Below, in pieces: positions 41,751 to 50,365 of a stretch of DNA of 55,530 nucleotides; within the stretch, counting starts at the first letter, position 1, and every line of letters starts with the position of its first letter. Position numbers and translations under genes: made by a program. Origin of the DNA: JAFDZO01 sp038225955 (GTDB taxonomy: Bacteria > Bacteroidota > Ignavibacteria > Tepidaquicellales > Tepidaquicellaceae); assembly GCA_038225955.1 (NCBI GenBank), contig JBBRQV010000003.1:1-55530 (forward strand), given 5' to 3'. The notes under the pieces were generated by a model, which worked only from the letters and a program-made list of their open reading frames with translations, was not told the origin of the DNA and made no database searches.

Positions 41751-43091
41751 ATGGCAAACAAAGTAGAGTTTAATACAAACTACCCCGATATAACTAAATC
41801 AAACGAAATTTTTTCACGAAGCGAAGGTTTAATTCCTGCTCATACGCAGACTCTTGCAAAAGGTCCGGGACAATGGATAAGAGGTGTTGCTCCGAAATAT
41901 CTTGTAAAAGGAAAAGGCTCGCATGTATGGGATGCAGACGGTAATGAATACTTAGATTACAACATGGGCATCGGCCCTATTTCGCTTGGTTACTGCTACG
42001 ATAAAGTTGATGAGGCAATAAAAAAACAATTGGAAGACGGCATTACATTTTCATTGATGCATCCGCTTGAAGTTGAAATTGCTGAGTTAGTAAAATCAGT
42101 TGTACCAAATACTGAATCAGTCCGCTATTCAAAAACAGGCTGCGATATTACTACTGCGGCGGTTCGTTTAGCACGTGCTTTCACAGGAAGAGAAAAAGTT
42201 TTGTGCTGCGGCTATCATGGCTGGCATGACTGGTACATTGGTGTCACCGATAGAAATAAAGGAATTCCCGAAGCGGTGAAAGATTTAACCTATACAATAA
42301 GCTACAATGATATTCAGTCGGTTAAAGATTCTATTGATAAAGATACAGCTTGCGTTATTCTTGAGCCGTTCGTTTTTGAAGAAGAAAAAAATAATTTTTT
42401 AACTGAATTAAGAAAAGTCTGCGATGAGTATGGAACGCTGCTAATCTTCGATGAAATGTGGACGGGATTTAGAATCGCCAAAGGTGGTGCGCAGGAATAT
42501 TTTAATGTAAAGGCTGATCTTGCCTGCTTCTCAAAAGCAGTTGCTAACGGAATGCCGATTTCGATTCTTACAGGAAGAGCGGATGTGATGAAGCTATTAG
42601 AGAAAGATGTTTTCTTTTTCACAACATTTGGCGGTGAAGCACTTTCACTCGCTGCAGCGAAAGCAACATTAAACGAAATTATACAAAAAAATCTGCCCGA
42701 GGTTTTAGACAGGCAGGGGAAGAAATTAAAAGACGGTTACAATAAAATTACTGCAGAGCTTGGAATGAATTATACATCATGCTCGGGTTACAATTGCAGA
42801 ACTATTATGACTTTCAACGGAGATTTATCCGGGTGTAATCCTCTTGAAATGAAATCATTAGTTCAACAGGAAATGATAAAGCGTGGAGTTTTATGGGGAG
42901 GATTTCATAATATGTGCCTCTCACATACTGACGAAGATATTGAGTACACTTTAAAAGCATACCGAGAAGTTTTACCAATCCTGAAAAAAGCAGTTGCTGC
43001 AAAAAATGTAAAAGGATATTTGAAAGGTGAAGCTGTAGAACCTGTATTCAGAAAGACTACGAACTTTAACATGAAGCCAAAGATAAAATAA
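41751..43091 (+). CDS. Class III PLP aminotransferase (glutamate-1-semialdehyde aminomutase-like)
   Basis: 446 residues. Fold type I class III markers are WDADGNEYLDYNMGIGPISLG, VRYSKTGCDITTAAVRLARAFTGR, GYHGWHDWY, LLIFDEMWTGFRIAKGG, and the PLP Lys in ACFSKAVANGMPIS. It resembles glutamate-1-semialdehyde 2,1-aminomutase, but it is longer at the C-terminus and sits in a sugar cluster, so it more likely aminates a keto-sugar than makes tetrapyrrole precursors. Amino donor and acceptor are unknown. The SDR gene follows 21 bases downstream. Confidence 0.85.
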   Translation: MANKVEFNTNYPDITKSNEIFSRSEGLIPAHTQTLAKGPGQWIRGVAPKYLVKGKGSHVWDADGNEYLDYNMGIGPISLGYCYDKVDEAIKKQLEDGITFSLMHPLEVEIAELVKSVVPNTESVRYSKTGCDITTAAVRLARAFTGREKVLCCGYHGWHDWYIGVTDRNKGIPEAVKDLTYTISYNDIQSVKDSIDKDTACVILEPFVFEEEKNNFLTELRKVCDEYGTLLIFDEMWTGFRIAKGGAQEYFNVKADLACFSKAVANGMPISILTGRADVMKLLEKDVFFFTTFGGEALSLAAAKATLNEIIQKNLPEVLDRQGKKLKDGYNKITAELGMNYTSCSGYNCRTIMTFNGDLSGCNPLEMKSLVQQEMIKRGVLWGGFHNMCLSHTDEDIEYTLKAYREVLPILKKAVAAKNVKGYLKGEAVEPVFRKTTNFNMKPKIK

Positions 43092-43112
43092 GCAACAAAA
43101 TAAACAAACAAA

Positions 43113-43919
43113 ATGAGCGATTTATTTTCATTAAACGATAAAGTTGCAATTGTTACAGGAGCGCTCGGTCTCATAGGGAAAAACCATTGTTTTGCTCTTG
43201 CTGAAGCAGGCGCAAATGTAGTTGTGTGTGATTTAAACGAAGAGATGTGCGATGAATTTGCAAAAAATTTACCTAATGATTCAATTGGCGTCGGAGTAGA
43301 TATTACAAATCCTGATTCGTTAAAAAATTTACGCGACGAAGTTTTAAATAAATATGGTAAGATAGATGTTCTTGTAAATAATGCTGCAATAAACGATATG
43401 TTTGAAAATCCGTTAGCGGCACTTGAACAGTCTAAATTCGAGAATTATCCGCTGGATATGTGGAAGAAATCTTTAGAGGTAAATGTAACGGGAATGTTTT
43501 TGTGCTCTCAGGTTATAGGTACTGAAATGGCTAAACAAAAATCGGGCAGTATTATAAATGTTGCATCTACCTATGGAATGGTAGCGCCCGACCAGTCACT
43601 TTATAAAAATGAAAAAGGTGAGCAGACTTTTTATAAATCACCGGCATATCCTACGACAAAAGGTGCAGTGATTTCATTTACAAAATTTCTAGCAGCTTAT
43701 TGGGGAAGTGTTGGCGTAAGAGTAAATACGCTTTCTCCCGGTGGAGTTGAAAATTCACAGAATGAATTTTTTGTGAAAAACTATTCTGCAAAAACTCCAT
43801 TGGGAAGAATGGCTCAGCCAACTGATTATAAAGGCGCAGTTGTTTTTCTTGCATCGGATGCCTCAGCATATATGACGGGAGCAAATTTAGTGGTCGATGG
43901 CGGCTGGACTGCCTGGTAA
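43113..43919 (+). CDS. Short-chain dehydrogenase/reductase
   Basis: 268 residues of classical SDR type. The cofactor site is AIVTGALGLIGKNHCFALAE, then the acidic VVVCDLNEEM (favouring NAD(H)), VLVNNAAIND, the catalytic Ser in SIINVASTYGM, and Tyr/Lys displaced as YPTTKGAVISFTKFLA. The C-terminus VFLASDASAYMTGANLVVDG is standard. An insertion around DQSLYKNEKGEQTFYKSPAY lies next to the active site and matches SDRs of NeuB-containing glycan clusters. Likely oxidises or reduces the cluster's sugar intermediate. Confidence 0.9.
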   Translation: MSDLFSLNDKVAIVTGALGLIGKNHCFALAEAGANVVVCDLNEEMCDEFAKNLPNDSIGVGVDITNPDSLKNLRDEVLNKYGKIDVLVNNAAINDMFENPLAALEQSKFENYPLDMWKKSLEVNVTGMFLCSQVIGTEMAKQKSGSIINVASTYGMVAPDQSLYKNEKGEQTFYKSPAYPTTKGAVISFTKFLAAYWGSVGVRVNTLSPGGVENSQNEFFVKNYSAKTPLGRMAQPTDYKGAVVFLASDASAYMTGANLVVDGGWTAW

Positions 43920-43955
43920 CAATTTAATAATACGATTTTAATGAAACATTATTTA

Positions 43956-43963
43956 TATTTTTG
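43956..43963 (+). promoter_or_regulatory. Putative -7 element (TATTTTTG) before the NeuB-type gene
   Basis: A perfect TAnnTTTG 28 bases before the ATG at 43992, in the only sizeable gap inside the cluster (72 bases). No TTTG at the expected -33 position, so an internal promoter is possible but unproven. Confidence 0.4.
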
Positions 43964-43991
43964 CAGTTTAATTTTAAAATAATAAAATATT

Positions 43992-44864
43992 ATGGCTAAA
44001 GTTAAAATAGCAAACAGATACATAGGAGATGGTGAAAAAGTTTTTGTTATAGCCGAGATAGGCATTAACCATAACGGCTCGCTTGACAATGCATTGAAGA
44101 TGATTGACGGAGCAAAATCTGCCGGATGTGATGCCGTAAAATTTCAAAAGAGAACTCCGGAACTTTGTGTACCTAAAGACCAGTGGCTTATTGAGCGCGA
44201 AACTCCGTGGGGAAGAATGACTTATATTGACTACCGCCATAGGGTGGAATTTTCAAATGACGATTACAAAATTATTGATGAATATTGTAAGGAGAAAGAT
44301 ATTCTGTGGCTTGCTTCATGCTGGGATGAGCTTTCAGTTGATTTTATGGAGCAGTTCAATCCGCCTTTTTATAAAGCAGGTTCAGCGTCACTCACGGATA
44401 TAAATTTATTAAAAAAGAAAAAATCTACCGGCAGACCTTTAATGATTTCCACAGGGATGTCAACGCTTGATGAAATAAAAAAAGCTGTTGATTCTATAGG
44501 CACAGATAACTTAATGATTGCGCATTCTACTTCAACATATCCTTGTAAGCTTGAAGAGCTGAATATTAATGTTATTAGAACTTTAAAGGAAATGTATCCT
44601 GAAGTTCCGATCGGATACTCAGGACATGAAACAGGACTTGCGCCGACATGGGCAGCTGTCTCTGTAGGGGCAACGTTTGTTGAGCGTCATATTACTTTGG
44701 ATAGAGCAATGTGGGGAACTGATCAGGCAGCATCTGTTGAGGTTGGCGGTTTCTTCAGACTTGTTGAAAATATAAGGGATATAGAAATGTGTCTTGGTGA
44801 CGGGGTGAAAAAATTATACGAATCAGAGCTTGCTCCAAGAAAAAAACTGAGAAGAGTTTCTTGA
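43992..44864 (+). CDS. NeuB/SpsE-family sugar-acid synthase lacking the SAF domain
   Basis: 290 residues. The TIM barrel carries VFVIAEIGINHNGSLDNALK, AGCDAVKFQKRTPE, YKAGSASLTDINLL, LMISTGMSTLDEI, AHSTSTYPCK, GYSGHETGLAPTWAAVSVGA and ERHITLDRAMWGTDQAAS. These are the Mn- and PEP-binding blocks of N-acetylneuraminate/legionaminate synthases, which condense PEP with an amino-sugar. Typical members have about 340-350 residues, with a C-terminal antifreeze-like SAF domain that closes over the partner active site; here the protein ends right after KKLYESELAPRKKLRR. The substrate may thus differ. It is the last gene of the cluster. Confidence 0.88.
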   Translation: MAKVKIANRYIGDGEKVFVIAEIGINHNGSLDNALKMIDGAKSAGCDAVKFQKRTPELCVPKDQWLIERETPWGRMTYIDYRHRVEFSNDDYKIIDEYCKEKDILWLASCWDELSVDFMEQFNPPFYKAGSASLTDINLLKKKKSTGRPLMISTGMSTLDEIKKAVDSIGTDNLMIAHSTSTYPCKLEELNINVIRTLKEMYPEVPIGYSGHETGLAPTWAAVSVGATFVERHITLDRAMWGTDQAASVEVGGFFRLVENIRDIEMCLGDGVKKLYESELAPRKKLRRVS

Positions 44865-44873
44865 ATTTTTAAT

Positions 44874-46325
44874 TTATATAAGCTCTTCCATTTTTTCGAT
44901 AAACCAATTCTTACTCCAGAAATTTGTGTTTAAATCTTTCGCTTCTTTATAGACGGCATAATCCAGTTTCTTCATATTCATTTTTGCATTAGTAATATTA
45001 CTAGCATACTTCAGCCATTGCTTTATTCCATTTACTAATAAATCCGGAACATCTTTGTTTTCCGAAATAAAGTGTTTGAAAGAATCTAAAAGAGAGTTGG
45101 CAGATTCAAACGAATTTGTTTCGTAATAATTCATAAAATAATACATTCTTGCCCTGATTTTTACCACAATATCGTTTAGCTCTACTTTGTTCAGGTAGTC
45201 TATTGAACCCGAATAATTTTTTTTGAAGAACTGAATTATTCCTCTGCAAAGATTAATAATATTATCCATTACTTCTGGCGGAACTTTCTTGTAATTTTCT
45301 TCTGCAAATCTCTCAGCAAAATCAAACTCCTTACATCCTGTTGCAATTGTAAATATGTTGTAAAATTTTTCGGGATAAAAATATCCGCCTGGCTCTAAAG
45401 GCATGATTTCCAGACCGAGAAAAAACTTATTCAACTCAAAAGCTTCTCTCATGTATTTTGCATCTTTATATCTTAATCCACCGTTTATTGAGTTTATCAA
45501 TGCTGACCAGATGTTATTGTTTTCTGCCCTGCTTAAATTTTTGTGATAGTTTAACGCAAGTTCTTTTAGGTTATAAAAGTTCTCTTCATTCCCGTAATCC
45601 GTGCGCACAATATGCATATAATAAAAAAGTGCAAGATATGGGAAGTGCATGTAGTTTTTTTCTTTAGCTGTTTCAAGAAATTTTTTTACGTTAAATGTTT
45701 TTATGAATTCCTCCGTAACGTCATATTCGGGTTTATAATTAAAAACTTCTTTATCGTATGCTATTTCATTGGCAATTGCAAAGAACTCTCTGTAGAAAAA
45801 ATTAAAAAGACTATCTCCAAGCTCAACTGAGTAATCAGAGTAATTTCTCATTTTTGATGTACGGTAAACTTCCACCAATTCCTTTACTAAGGAAAGTTTT
45901 GAATAATAATTTATTTCTCCGTCCTGTTTGTTTTCCAGCTTGCTTAATTCCTCAAGTATGTATTTTTCAGCCAGCTTAAATTTATTGCGCTGCTTTACTT
46001 CCTGAATAATATTTAATTTAAATTCGAATTCATTTTTCTCGAGTCTGCTCACGGCGAAAAATTTTCTTATTAAATCCGTCATTTCGGACATTCGCGTACG
46101 CAGGCTTGTTTCGTTATATGCCTTTTCGGGATAAATTTTCTTGAAGAGTTTCTCACGATGCAGATTTTTATCGGTATAGTCGGGCGCGTGTTTTTTAATT
46201 GCTTCGAATAATTTTATTATAGCAGCGTTTGTATTAAAATAGGGAGAGTTAATGAATAGCTCGAATTTTTTTAGTTCTTCTTTGCTGAGTGTCTTAAGAA
46301 GGTCAATTGCAATATTGGAGAACAT
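44874..46325 (-). CDS. Large helical-repeat protein, function unknown
   Basis: 483 residues, almost entirely alpha-helical and rich in Lys, Glu, Asn and aromatic residues, with no signal or membrane segment. The N-terminal ~100 residues have the block LLKTLSKEELKKFELFINSP followed by YFN and later SLRTRMSEMTDLIRKFF; I have the impression this occurs in other Bacteroidota-type hypothetical proteins. The rest looks like degenerate TPR/alpha-solenoid pairs (FPYLALFYYMHIVRTDYGNE, IRARMYYFMNYYETNSFESA). The gene converges with the NeuB-type gene (9-base gap) and has its own probable promoter at 46343-46350. Confidence 0.7.
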   Translation of the reverse strand: MFSNIAIDLLKTLSKEELKKFELFINSPYFNTNAAIIKLFEAIKKHAPDYTDKNLHREKLFKKIYPEKAYNETSLRTRMSEMTDLIRKFFAVSRLEKNEFEFKLNIIQEVKQRNKFKLAEKYILEELSKLENKQDGEINYYSKLSLVKELVEVYRTSKMRNYSDYSVELGDSLFNFFYREFFAIANEIAYDKEVFNYKPEYDVTEEFIKTFNVKKFLETAKEKNYMHFPYLALFYYMHIVRTDYGNEENFYNLKELALNYHKNLSRAENNNIWSALINSINGGLRYKDAKYMREAFELNKFFLGLEIMPLEPGGYFYPEKFYNIFTIATGCKEFDFAERFAEENYKKVPPEVMDNIINLCRGIIQFFKKNYSGSIDYLNKVELNDIVVKIRARMYYFMNYYETNSFESANSLLDSFKHFISENKDVPDLLVNGIKQWLKYASNITNAKMNMKKLDYAVYKEAKDLNTNFWSKNWFIEKMEELI

Positions 46326-46342
46326 GAGGATGTTAAATTATA

Positions 46343-46350
46343 CAAAGATA
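46343..46350 (-). promoter_or_regulatory. Putative -7 element (TATCTTTG) for the helical-repeat protein gene
   Basis: On the minus strand TATCTTTG matches TAnnTTTG perfectly and lies 17 bases before the ATG at 46325, giving a leader of roughly 12 bases. A -33 TTTG is not evident. Confidence 0.5.
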
Positions 46351-46406
46351 GAGTTTTTTAGTGAGAGTTTAAAATAAATAAAGTAAATATATTATCGTAT
46401 TTCATA

Positions 46407-46934
46407 ATGAGAGTAGAAAGCATAAATAACTCCAACCTTCACAACATAAACAAAATTGATTCCACCTTTATAGTTGAATCAAAACTGAAACTAAAATTTT
46501 CTGAAGGTAAATTCTCCCATGAAATAGAATCTGTATCTCCTTATAAGAAAACTTATGAGTATGAGCACCCTGATTATTCAACTTATATTGATAACGAAAC
46601 AAGAACAGTTTTCTTTGCCTTCGAAAAGAAAAAACTTGTAGGGCAAATCGTTCTTTTGAAATACTGGAATGGATATGGATATATTAATGATATTCGAGTT
46701 AAAGATGAATTAAGAGGAAAAGGAATCGGCAAAGCATTAATGCAAAAAGCAATTGAATGGGCAAAGGGAAATAATTGCATAGGCGTTGAAGTTGAAACTC
46801 AGAATATAAATGTAAAAGCGTCTATGTTTTATGAAAAGTTGAGATTTACACTGGGGGGAGTTGATATGTTCAGATATAAAAATTCACAAAAAGAAAAAGA
46901 TGAAATTGCCTTAAACTGGTATCTGCTTTTCTAA
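46407..46934 (+). CDS. GNAT acetyltransferase resembling streptothricin acetyltransferase (Sat)
   Basis: 175 residues. GNAT motif A is IRVKDELRGKGIGKALMQKA followed by IEWAKGNNCIGVEVETQN, then INVKASMFYEKLRFTLGGVD and a C-terminal EIALNWYLLF. The LETQ.NN..A..FY...GFTLGG.D.F.Y...EIA.YWY pattern is that of Sat/SatA enzymes, which acetylate the beta-lysine of streptothricins. The central VSPYKKTYE also matches Sat. Resistance activity is inference; many chromosomal Sat-like proteins have unknown substrates. It stands alone between the divergent helical protein gene and the zinc-ribbon gene. Confidence 0.82.
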   Translation: MRVESINNSNLHNINKIDSTFIVESKLKLKFSEGKFSHEIESVSPYKKTYEYEHPDYSTYIDNETRTVFFAFEKKKLVGQIVLLKYWNGYGYINDIRVKDELRGKGIGKALMQKAIEWAKGNNCIGVEVETQNINVKASMFYEKLRFTLGGVDMFRYKNSQKEKDEIALNWYLLF

Positions 46935-47014
46935 AATGCAATCTGTGAACAAATTAAATCTCAAGAGAAATAAATTTCAGTTTTTCCTATCTCAATATAT
47001 TCTCATATTACTAT

Positions 47015-47938
47015 ATGAAAGTAAAAAAATTCACCTGCATTAACTGCGGAGCGCCGAAAGTAAATGAATATACTGAGCCATACATAATGTGTGACTACTG
47101 CGGTTCATTCACCGATATAGATTACACTCTTGGATTAAATTTCTGGACTGCTGCTCCCGAAAAAACCCGGAAGTATCAGATGGAAAAAATAGATTATACG
47201 ATGCGATTGAACCAAGCACAGCAAAAAGGGGACAAAGTTTTATATAAAAAATTGCAAGGGGAGTTTTGGGATGATTATTATAAATTTTTCCCTGAGTACA
47301 TTCCACCTTCTATTGACACCGGTGAAAAATATAAATTGTATATGGAAGTCTGTGCCGAGTCAAGCACAGATTATGCATTCGATACACGATGGAAAGGGAA
47401 AGACACAGAGCTTGCACTTACTCAGCAAAAGTTATCTTACTATACAGATGCTACCGGAGCGACTAAAGTTTCAGGTGAAACGTTTTTTCCTATGGCAGAT
47501 TTTTACATTGGTTATATAAAAGAGTCTTTCAAGGATTTTTATGGTAACCCGGAATATGCAATTATGAAAGAGCTTCTTCCCGAAGCTGTCCATTTGAAAA
47601 TGAAAACCTCTATGTTTGTGCAAATATGGCTGCCGTATTTATCCGATGCAGATGCAGATAAATTTTTAAGTTCTACCGGATTCAAAATTCAGTATGTAGA
47701 TTTACAAACTCCTGATGGAAAAAAAGGAAACTGTGAGCATTGCAGCGCGGAAATCTTTATCCCGGCAGGTTCGTACAAAGTTTATTGTGAGAAGTGCAGG
47801 AAGACAACAAAGGTAGAATCATTTTTTAAATGTATGTCGTGTGGAGCAGAAAACAATGTACCTGAAAATCCTTCCAAGCCTATTGACTGTGCCTACTGCG
47901 GCGTTGAGAACAGATTAATTCAACCGCTCTTCGGATAA
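47015..47938 (+). CDS. Multi-zinc-ribbon protein, function unknown
   Basis: 307 residues. Three zinc-ribbon units are visible: CINCGAP...CDYCGSF at the N-terminus, CEHCSAEIF...CEKCRK (about 242-265), and CMSCGAENN...CAYCGVENR at the C-terminus, all CxxC pairs. Between them lies a helical middle (about 45-235) with FWDDYYKFFPEYIPPSID and a long Tyr/Phe-rich segment that I cannot assign. There is no signal or membrane helix. It may be a metal-dependent adaptor for proteins or nucleic acids; no neighbour suggests a pathway. Confidence 0.7.
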   Translation: MKVKKFTCINCGAPKVNEYTEPYIMCDYCGSFTDIDYTLGLNFWTAAPEKTRKYQMEKIDYTMRLNQAQQKGDKVLYKKLQGEFWDDYYKFFPEYIPPSIDTGEKYKLYMEVCAESSTDYAFDTRWKGKDTELALTQQKLSYYTDATGATKVSGETFFPMADFYIGYIKESFKDFYGNPEYAIMKELLPEAVHLKMKTSMFVQIWLPYLSDADADKFLSSTGFKIQYVDLQTPDGKKGNCEHCSAEIFIPAGSYKVYCEKCRKTTKVESFFKCMSCGAENNVPENPSKPIDCAYCGVENRLIQPLFG

Positions 47939-47985
47939 ATCATTTTTTGCATTTAATAGGGAAAGTATAAACATTATTTTTATCT

Positions 47986-48924
47986 ATGTCTTTACAACTT
48001 ACATCGACAATTGTAATTGTTGCCTCAGCTTTTTTAATGATAATTTTTGAAAAGCTCTTCCCATATACTAAAGGACAGAAGCTTTTCCGCGAAGGTTTTT
48101 TCAGTGATTTTATTTTATATACAATAGTTCAGAGTTATGTTCTTGGTCTTATTATCTTTGCCTTCCTCTATTATATTAAAGTACACACGAATTTATATGA
48201 CTATAGTATTGTGGGCAATTGGCCTGTATGGATACAGGTTATTTTCTTCGTAGTCATTCATGATTTTTATATTTACTGGTTCCATCGCTGGCAGCATAAT
48301 AACTCTACGCTATGGAGAATACACGAAGCGCATCACTCGCCGCGCACAGTTGATTTTCTCTCAGGCTCACGTTCGCATTCATTTGAGATTTTAATAAATC
48401 AGACTATAGAGTTTGCCCCGATAATTTTACTCGGCGCAGCTCCCGAAGTTGCCATATACAAAGGAATGATAAGCGCTATATGGGGAATGTTCATTCACTC
48501 TAATATCGATGTTCGTCTAGGCAAGCTGCAATATTTTATTAACGGACCCGAAATGCATCGCTGGCATCACTCTGACGACGAAGGGAAAGAATATCAGAAT
48601 AATTACGGGACTAAGCTTGCAATATGGGATTGGATGTTCGGCACAGGATTTTTACCTAACCCCAATGAACGCAAACCAATTAAGTTTGGGCTTAGAGATA
48701 CACCTGATTACCCGCTTTCTCCTATAGAATATGAAAAAATTCATCCCGTGCACATAGTGAAGGTTGTATGGCATGATACAGTAAGCTATATCAGGCAGCA
48801 TTACTTTGCATTCAGAAAAAAAGGTTCATCTGATGCTGTGACTGAATATATTGAAGATAAAAAACGGGAAAAGGAAAACAAGAAAGGAATAAAGAATCTG
48901 AAAGGAACGGAAGATAAAGTTTAA
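47986..48924 (+). CDS. Sterol desaturase/fatty acid hydroxylase-family membrane di-iron protein
   Basis: 312 residues. Membrane helices include IVIVASAFLMIIFEKLF, YVLGLIIFAFLYYI and VIFFVVIHDFYIYWF. The His clusters of the superfamily are present: HDFYIYWFHRWQHN, HEAHHSPRTVDFLSGSRSH, and later HRWHHSDDEG. These bind the di-iron centre that hydroxylates or desaturates lipids such as sterols, hopanoids, carotenoids or fatty acids. The C-terminal ~45 residues are a Lys/Glu-rich tail. It converges with pntB (6-base gap) and has no lipid-synthesis neighbour. Confidence 0.88.
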   Translation: MSLQLTSTIVIVASAFLMIIFEKLFPYTKGQKLFREGFFSDFILYTIVQSYVLGLIIFAFLYYIKVHTNLYDYSIVGNWPVWIQVIFFVVIHDFYIYWFHRWQHNNSTLWRIHEAHHSPRTVDFLSGSRSHSFEILINQTIEFAPIILLGAAPEVAIYKGMISAIWGMFIHSNIDVRLGKLQYFINGPEMHRWHHSDDEGKEYQNNYGTKLAIWDWMFGTGFLPNPNERKPIKFGLRDTPDYPLSPIEYEKIHPVHIVKVVWHDTVSYIRQHYFAFRKKGSSDAVTEYIEDKKREKENKKGIKNLKGTEDKV

Positions 48925-48930
48925 TAAAAA

Positions 48931-50355
48931 CTAATTAGCTTTAACTTCAGTAACTAATTTCTGCAGAACACTCTTCGCATCACCAAAAAGCATTTTTGTT
49001 TTATCGTTATAAAACAGCTCGTTATCAATCCCTGCATATCCTGCGCTCATACTTCTCTTATTAATAATAATATTTTTTGCACTCTCTACATCAAGAATCG
49101 GCATTCCATATATAGGAGAATCTTTATCATTCTTCGCTGCGGGATTTACAACGTCGTTTGCTCCTATGACAAGCGCAACATCAGTTGTTGCAAACTCGGG
49201 ATTTATTTCATCCATCTCTAATAATTTTGGATAAGGAACATCTGCTTCCGCTAGTAACACATTCATATGTCCCGGCATTCTTCCTGCGACAGGATGAATT
49301 GCATATAGAACTTCAACATCTTTTTCTTCCAGAGCTTTTTCGAGCTCATGGCATACATGCTGTGCTTGCGCAACAGCAAGTCCGTAACCCGGTACGATAA
49401 TAACTTTCTTACTGTAGCTCATCAATACCGCGCAATCTGTAATTGAAATTTCCTTTACAGTTCTTTGCTCTACTCCATCGGCAGATTTTTTCTTTTTAGG
49501 ATCCGAGAACGCTCCAATAATAACATTTGTAAGTGAGCGGTTCATAGCTTTGCACATTAGAATAGTAAGTATCGTTCCAGATGAGCCGACTAATATACCG
49601 CCTGTAAGCATTGCCTGATTATTATATAAAAATCCTCCGCACGCTGCGGCAACACCAGTGAATGAATTAAGAAGTGAAATCACAACGGGCATATCTGCTC
49701 CGCCGATTGGCAATACAAACAGAACACCGTACACCAATGAAATGGCACTGATGATAAGAAGCAAATTAAGATTTGCATTCGGCTGCATCATTAAATAAAC
49801 CGAGACTCCGATAATAGCAGCCATAAGAACTATATTCACAGCCTGATGTGCAGGCAGGTAAATATCTTTCATTTTACCTTCAAGCTTTCCCCATGCAATT
49901 ATACTTCCTGAAAAAGAAATACATCCTATGATAGAACCAAGAATAATTGTTATTGTAATGCCGTTGAAAAGATCAGGTGAAGTATCGTGTAGTAAAACGT
50001 GATTGGTGTTATAATGAGAAAACTCTACGATTGAAATTAATGCAACACATGCAGCGCCTACTCCATTGAAGAGTGAAACCATCTGGGGCATTGCAGTCAT
50101 CTGGACTTTTTTTGCCATTAGTGTTCCAATGATGGTGCCTATTGTTATTCCGCCGAATATCCAGACATAATTTCCTAAAGGTTTTCCCTCGGGACTTTTA
50201 TAAAGAAAAATAGTTGTGAGTACTGCAAGGAGCATTCCTGCTGCAGCAATTAAATTTCCTTTGCGCGCAGAGTCAGGCTTGCCTAAGAATTTTAATCCTA
50301 TTATAAAAGCTATCGATGCTATCAGATACGATATTTCTAAATAGTATTGTGCCAT
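48931..50355 (-). CDS. pntB: NAD(P) transhydrogenase subunit beta
   Basis: 474 residues. The N-terminal two thirds hold eight to nine membrane helices, e.g. ISYLIASIAFIIGLKFLG and GSIIGCISFSGSIIAWGKLEG. The C-terminal NADP(H) domain III has KKVIIVPGYGLAVAQAQHVC, HPVAGRMPGHMNVLLAEADVPY, VVNPAAKNDKDSPIYGMPIL and NKRSMSAGYAGIDNELFY. It couples hydride transfer from NADH to NADP+ with proton flow through the membrane. It is the third gene of the pntAA-pntAB-pntB operon on the minus strand. Confidence 0.95.
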   Translation of the reverse strand: MAQYYLEISYLIASIAFIIGLKFLGKPDSARKGNLIAAAGMLLAVLTTIFLYKSPEGKPLGNYVWIFGGITIGTIIGTLMAKKVQMTAMPQMVSLFNGVGAACVALISIVEFSHYNTNHVLLHDTSPDLFNGITITIILGSIIGCISFSGSIIAWGKLEGKMKDIYLPAHQAVNIVLMAAIIGVSVYLMMQPNANLNLLLIISAISLVYGVLFVLPIGGADMPVVISLLNSFTGVAAACGGFLYNNQAMLTGGILVGSSGTILTILMCKAMNRSLTNVIIGAFSDPKKKKSADGVEQRTVKEISITDCAVLMSYSKKVIIVPGYGLAVAQAQHVCHELEKALEEKDVEVLYAIHPVAGRMPGHMNVLLAEADVPYPKLLEMDEINPEFATTDVALVIGANDVVNPAAKNDKDSPIYGMPILDVESAKNIIINKRSMSAGYAGIDNELFYNDKTKMLFGDAKSVLQKLVTEVKAN

Positions 50356-50365
50356 TTACTTTAAA

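Noticed and set aside
41751..43091. hemL (tetrapyrrole synthesis)
   Set aside because: The protein resembles glutamate-1-semialdehyde aminomutase, but its place among transketolase, SDR, NeuB and cytidylyltransferase genes argues for a sugar substrate.
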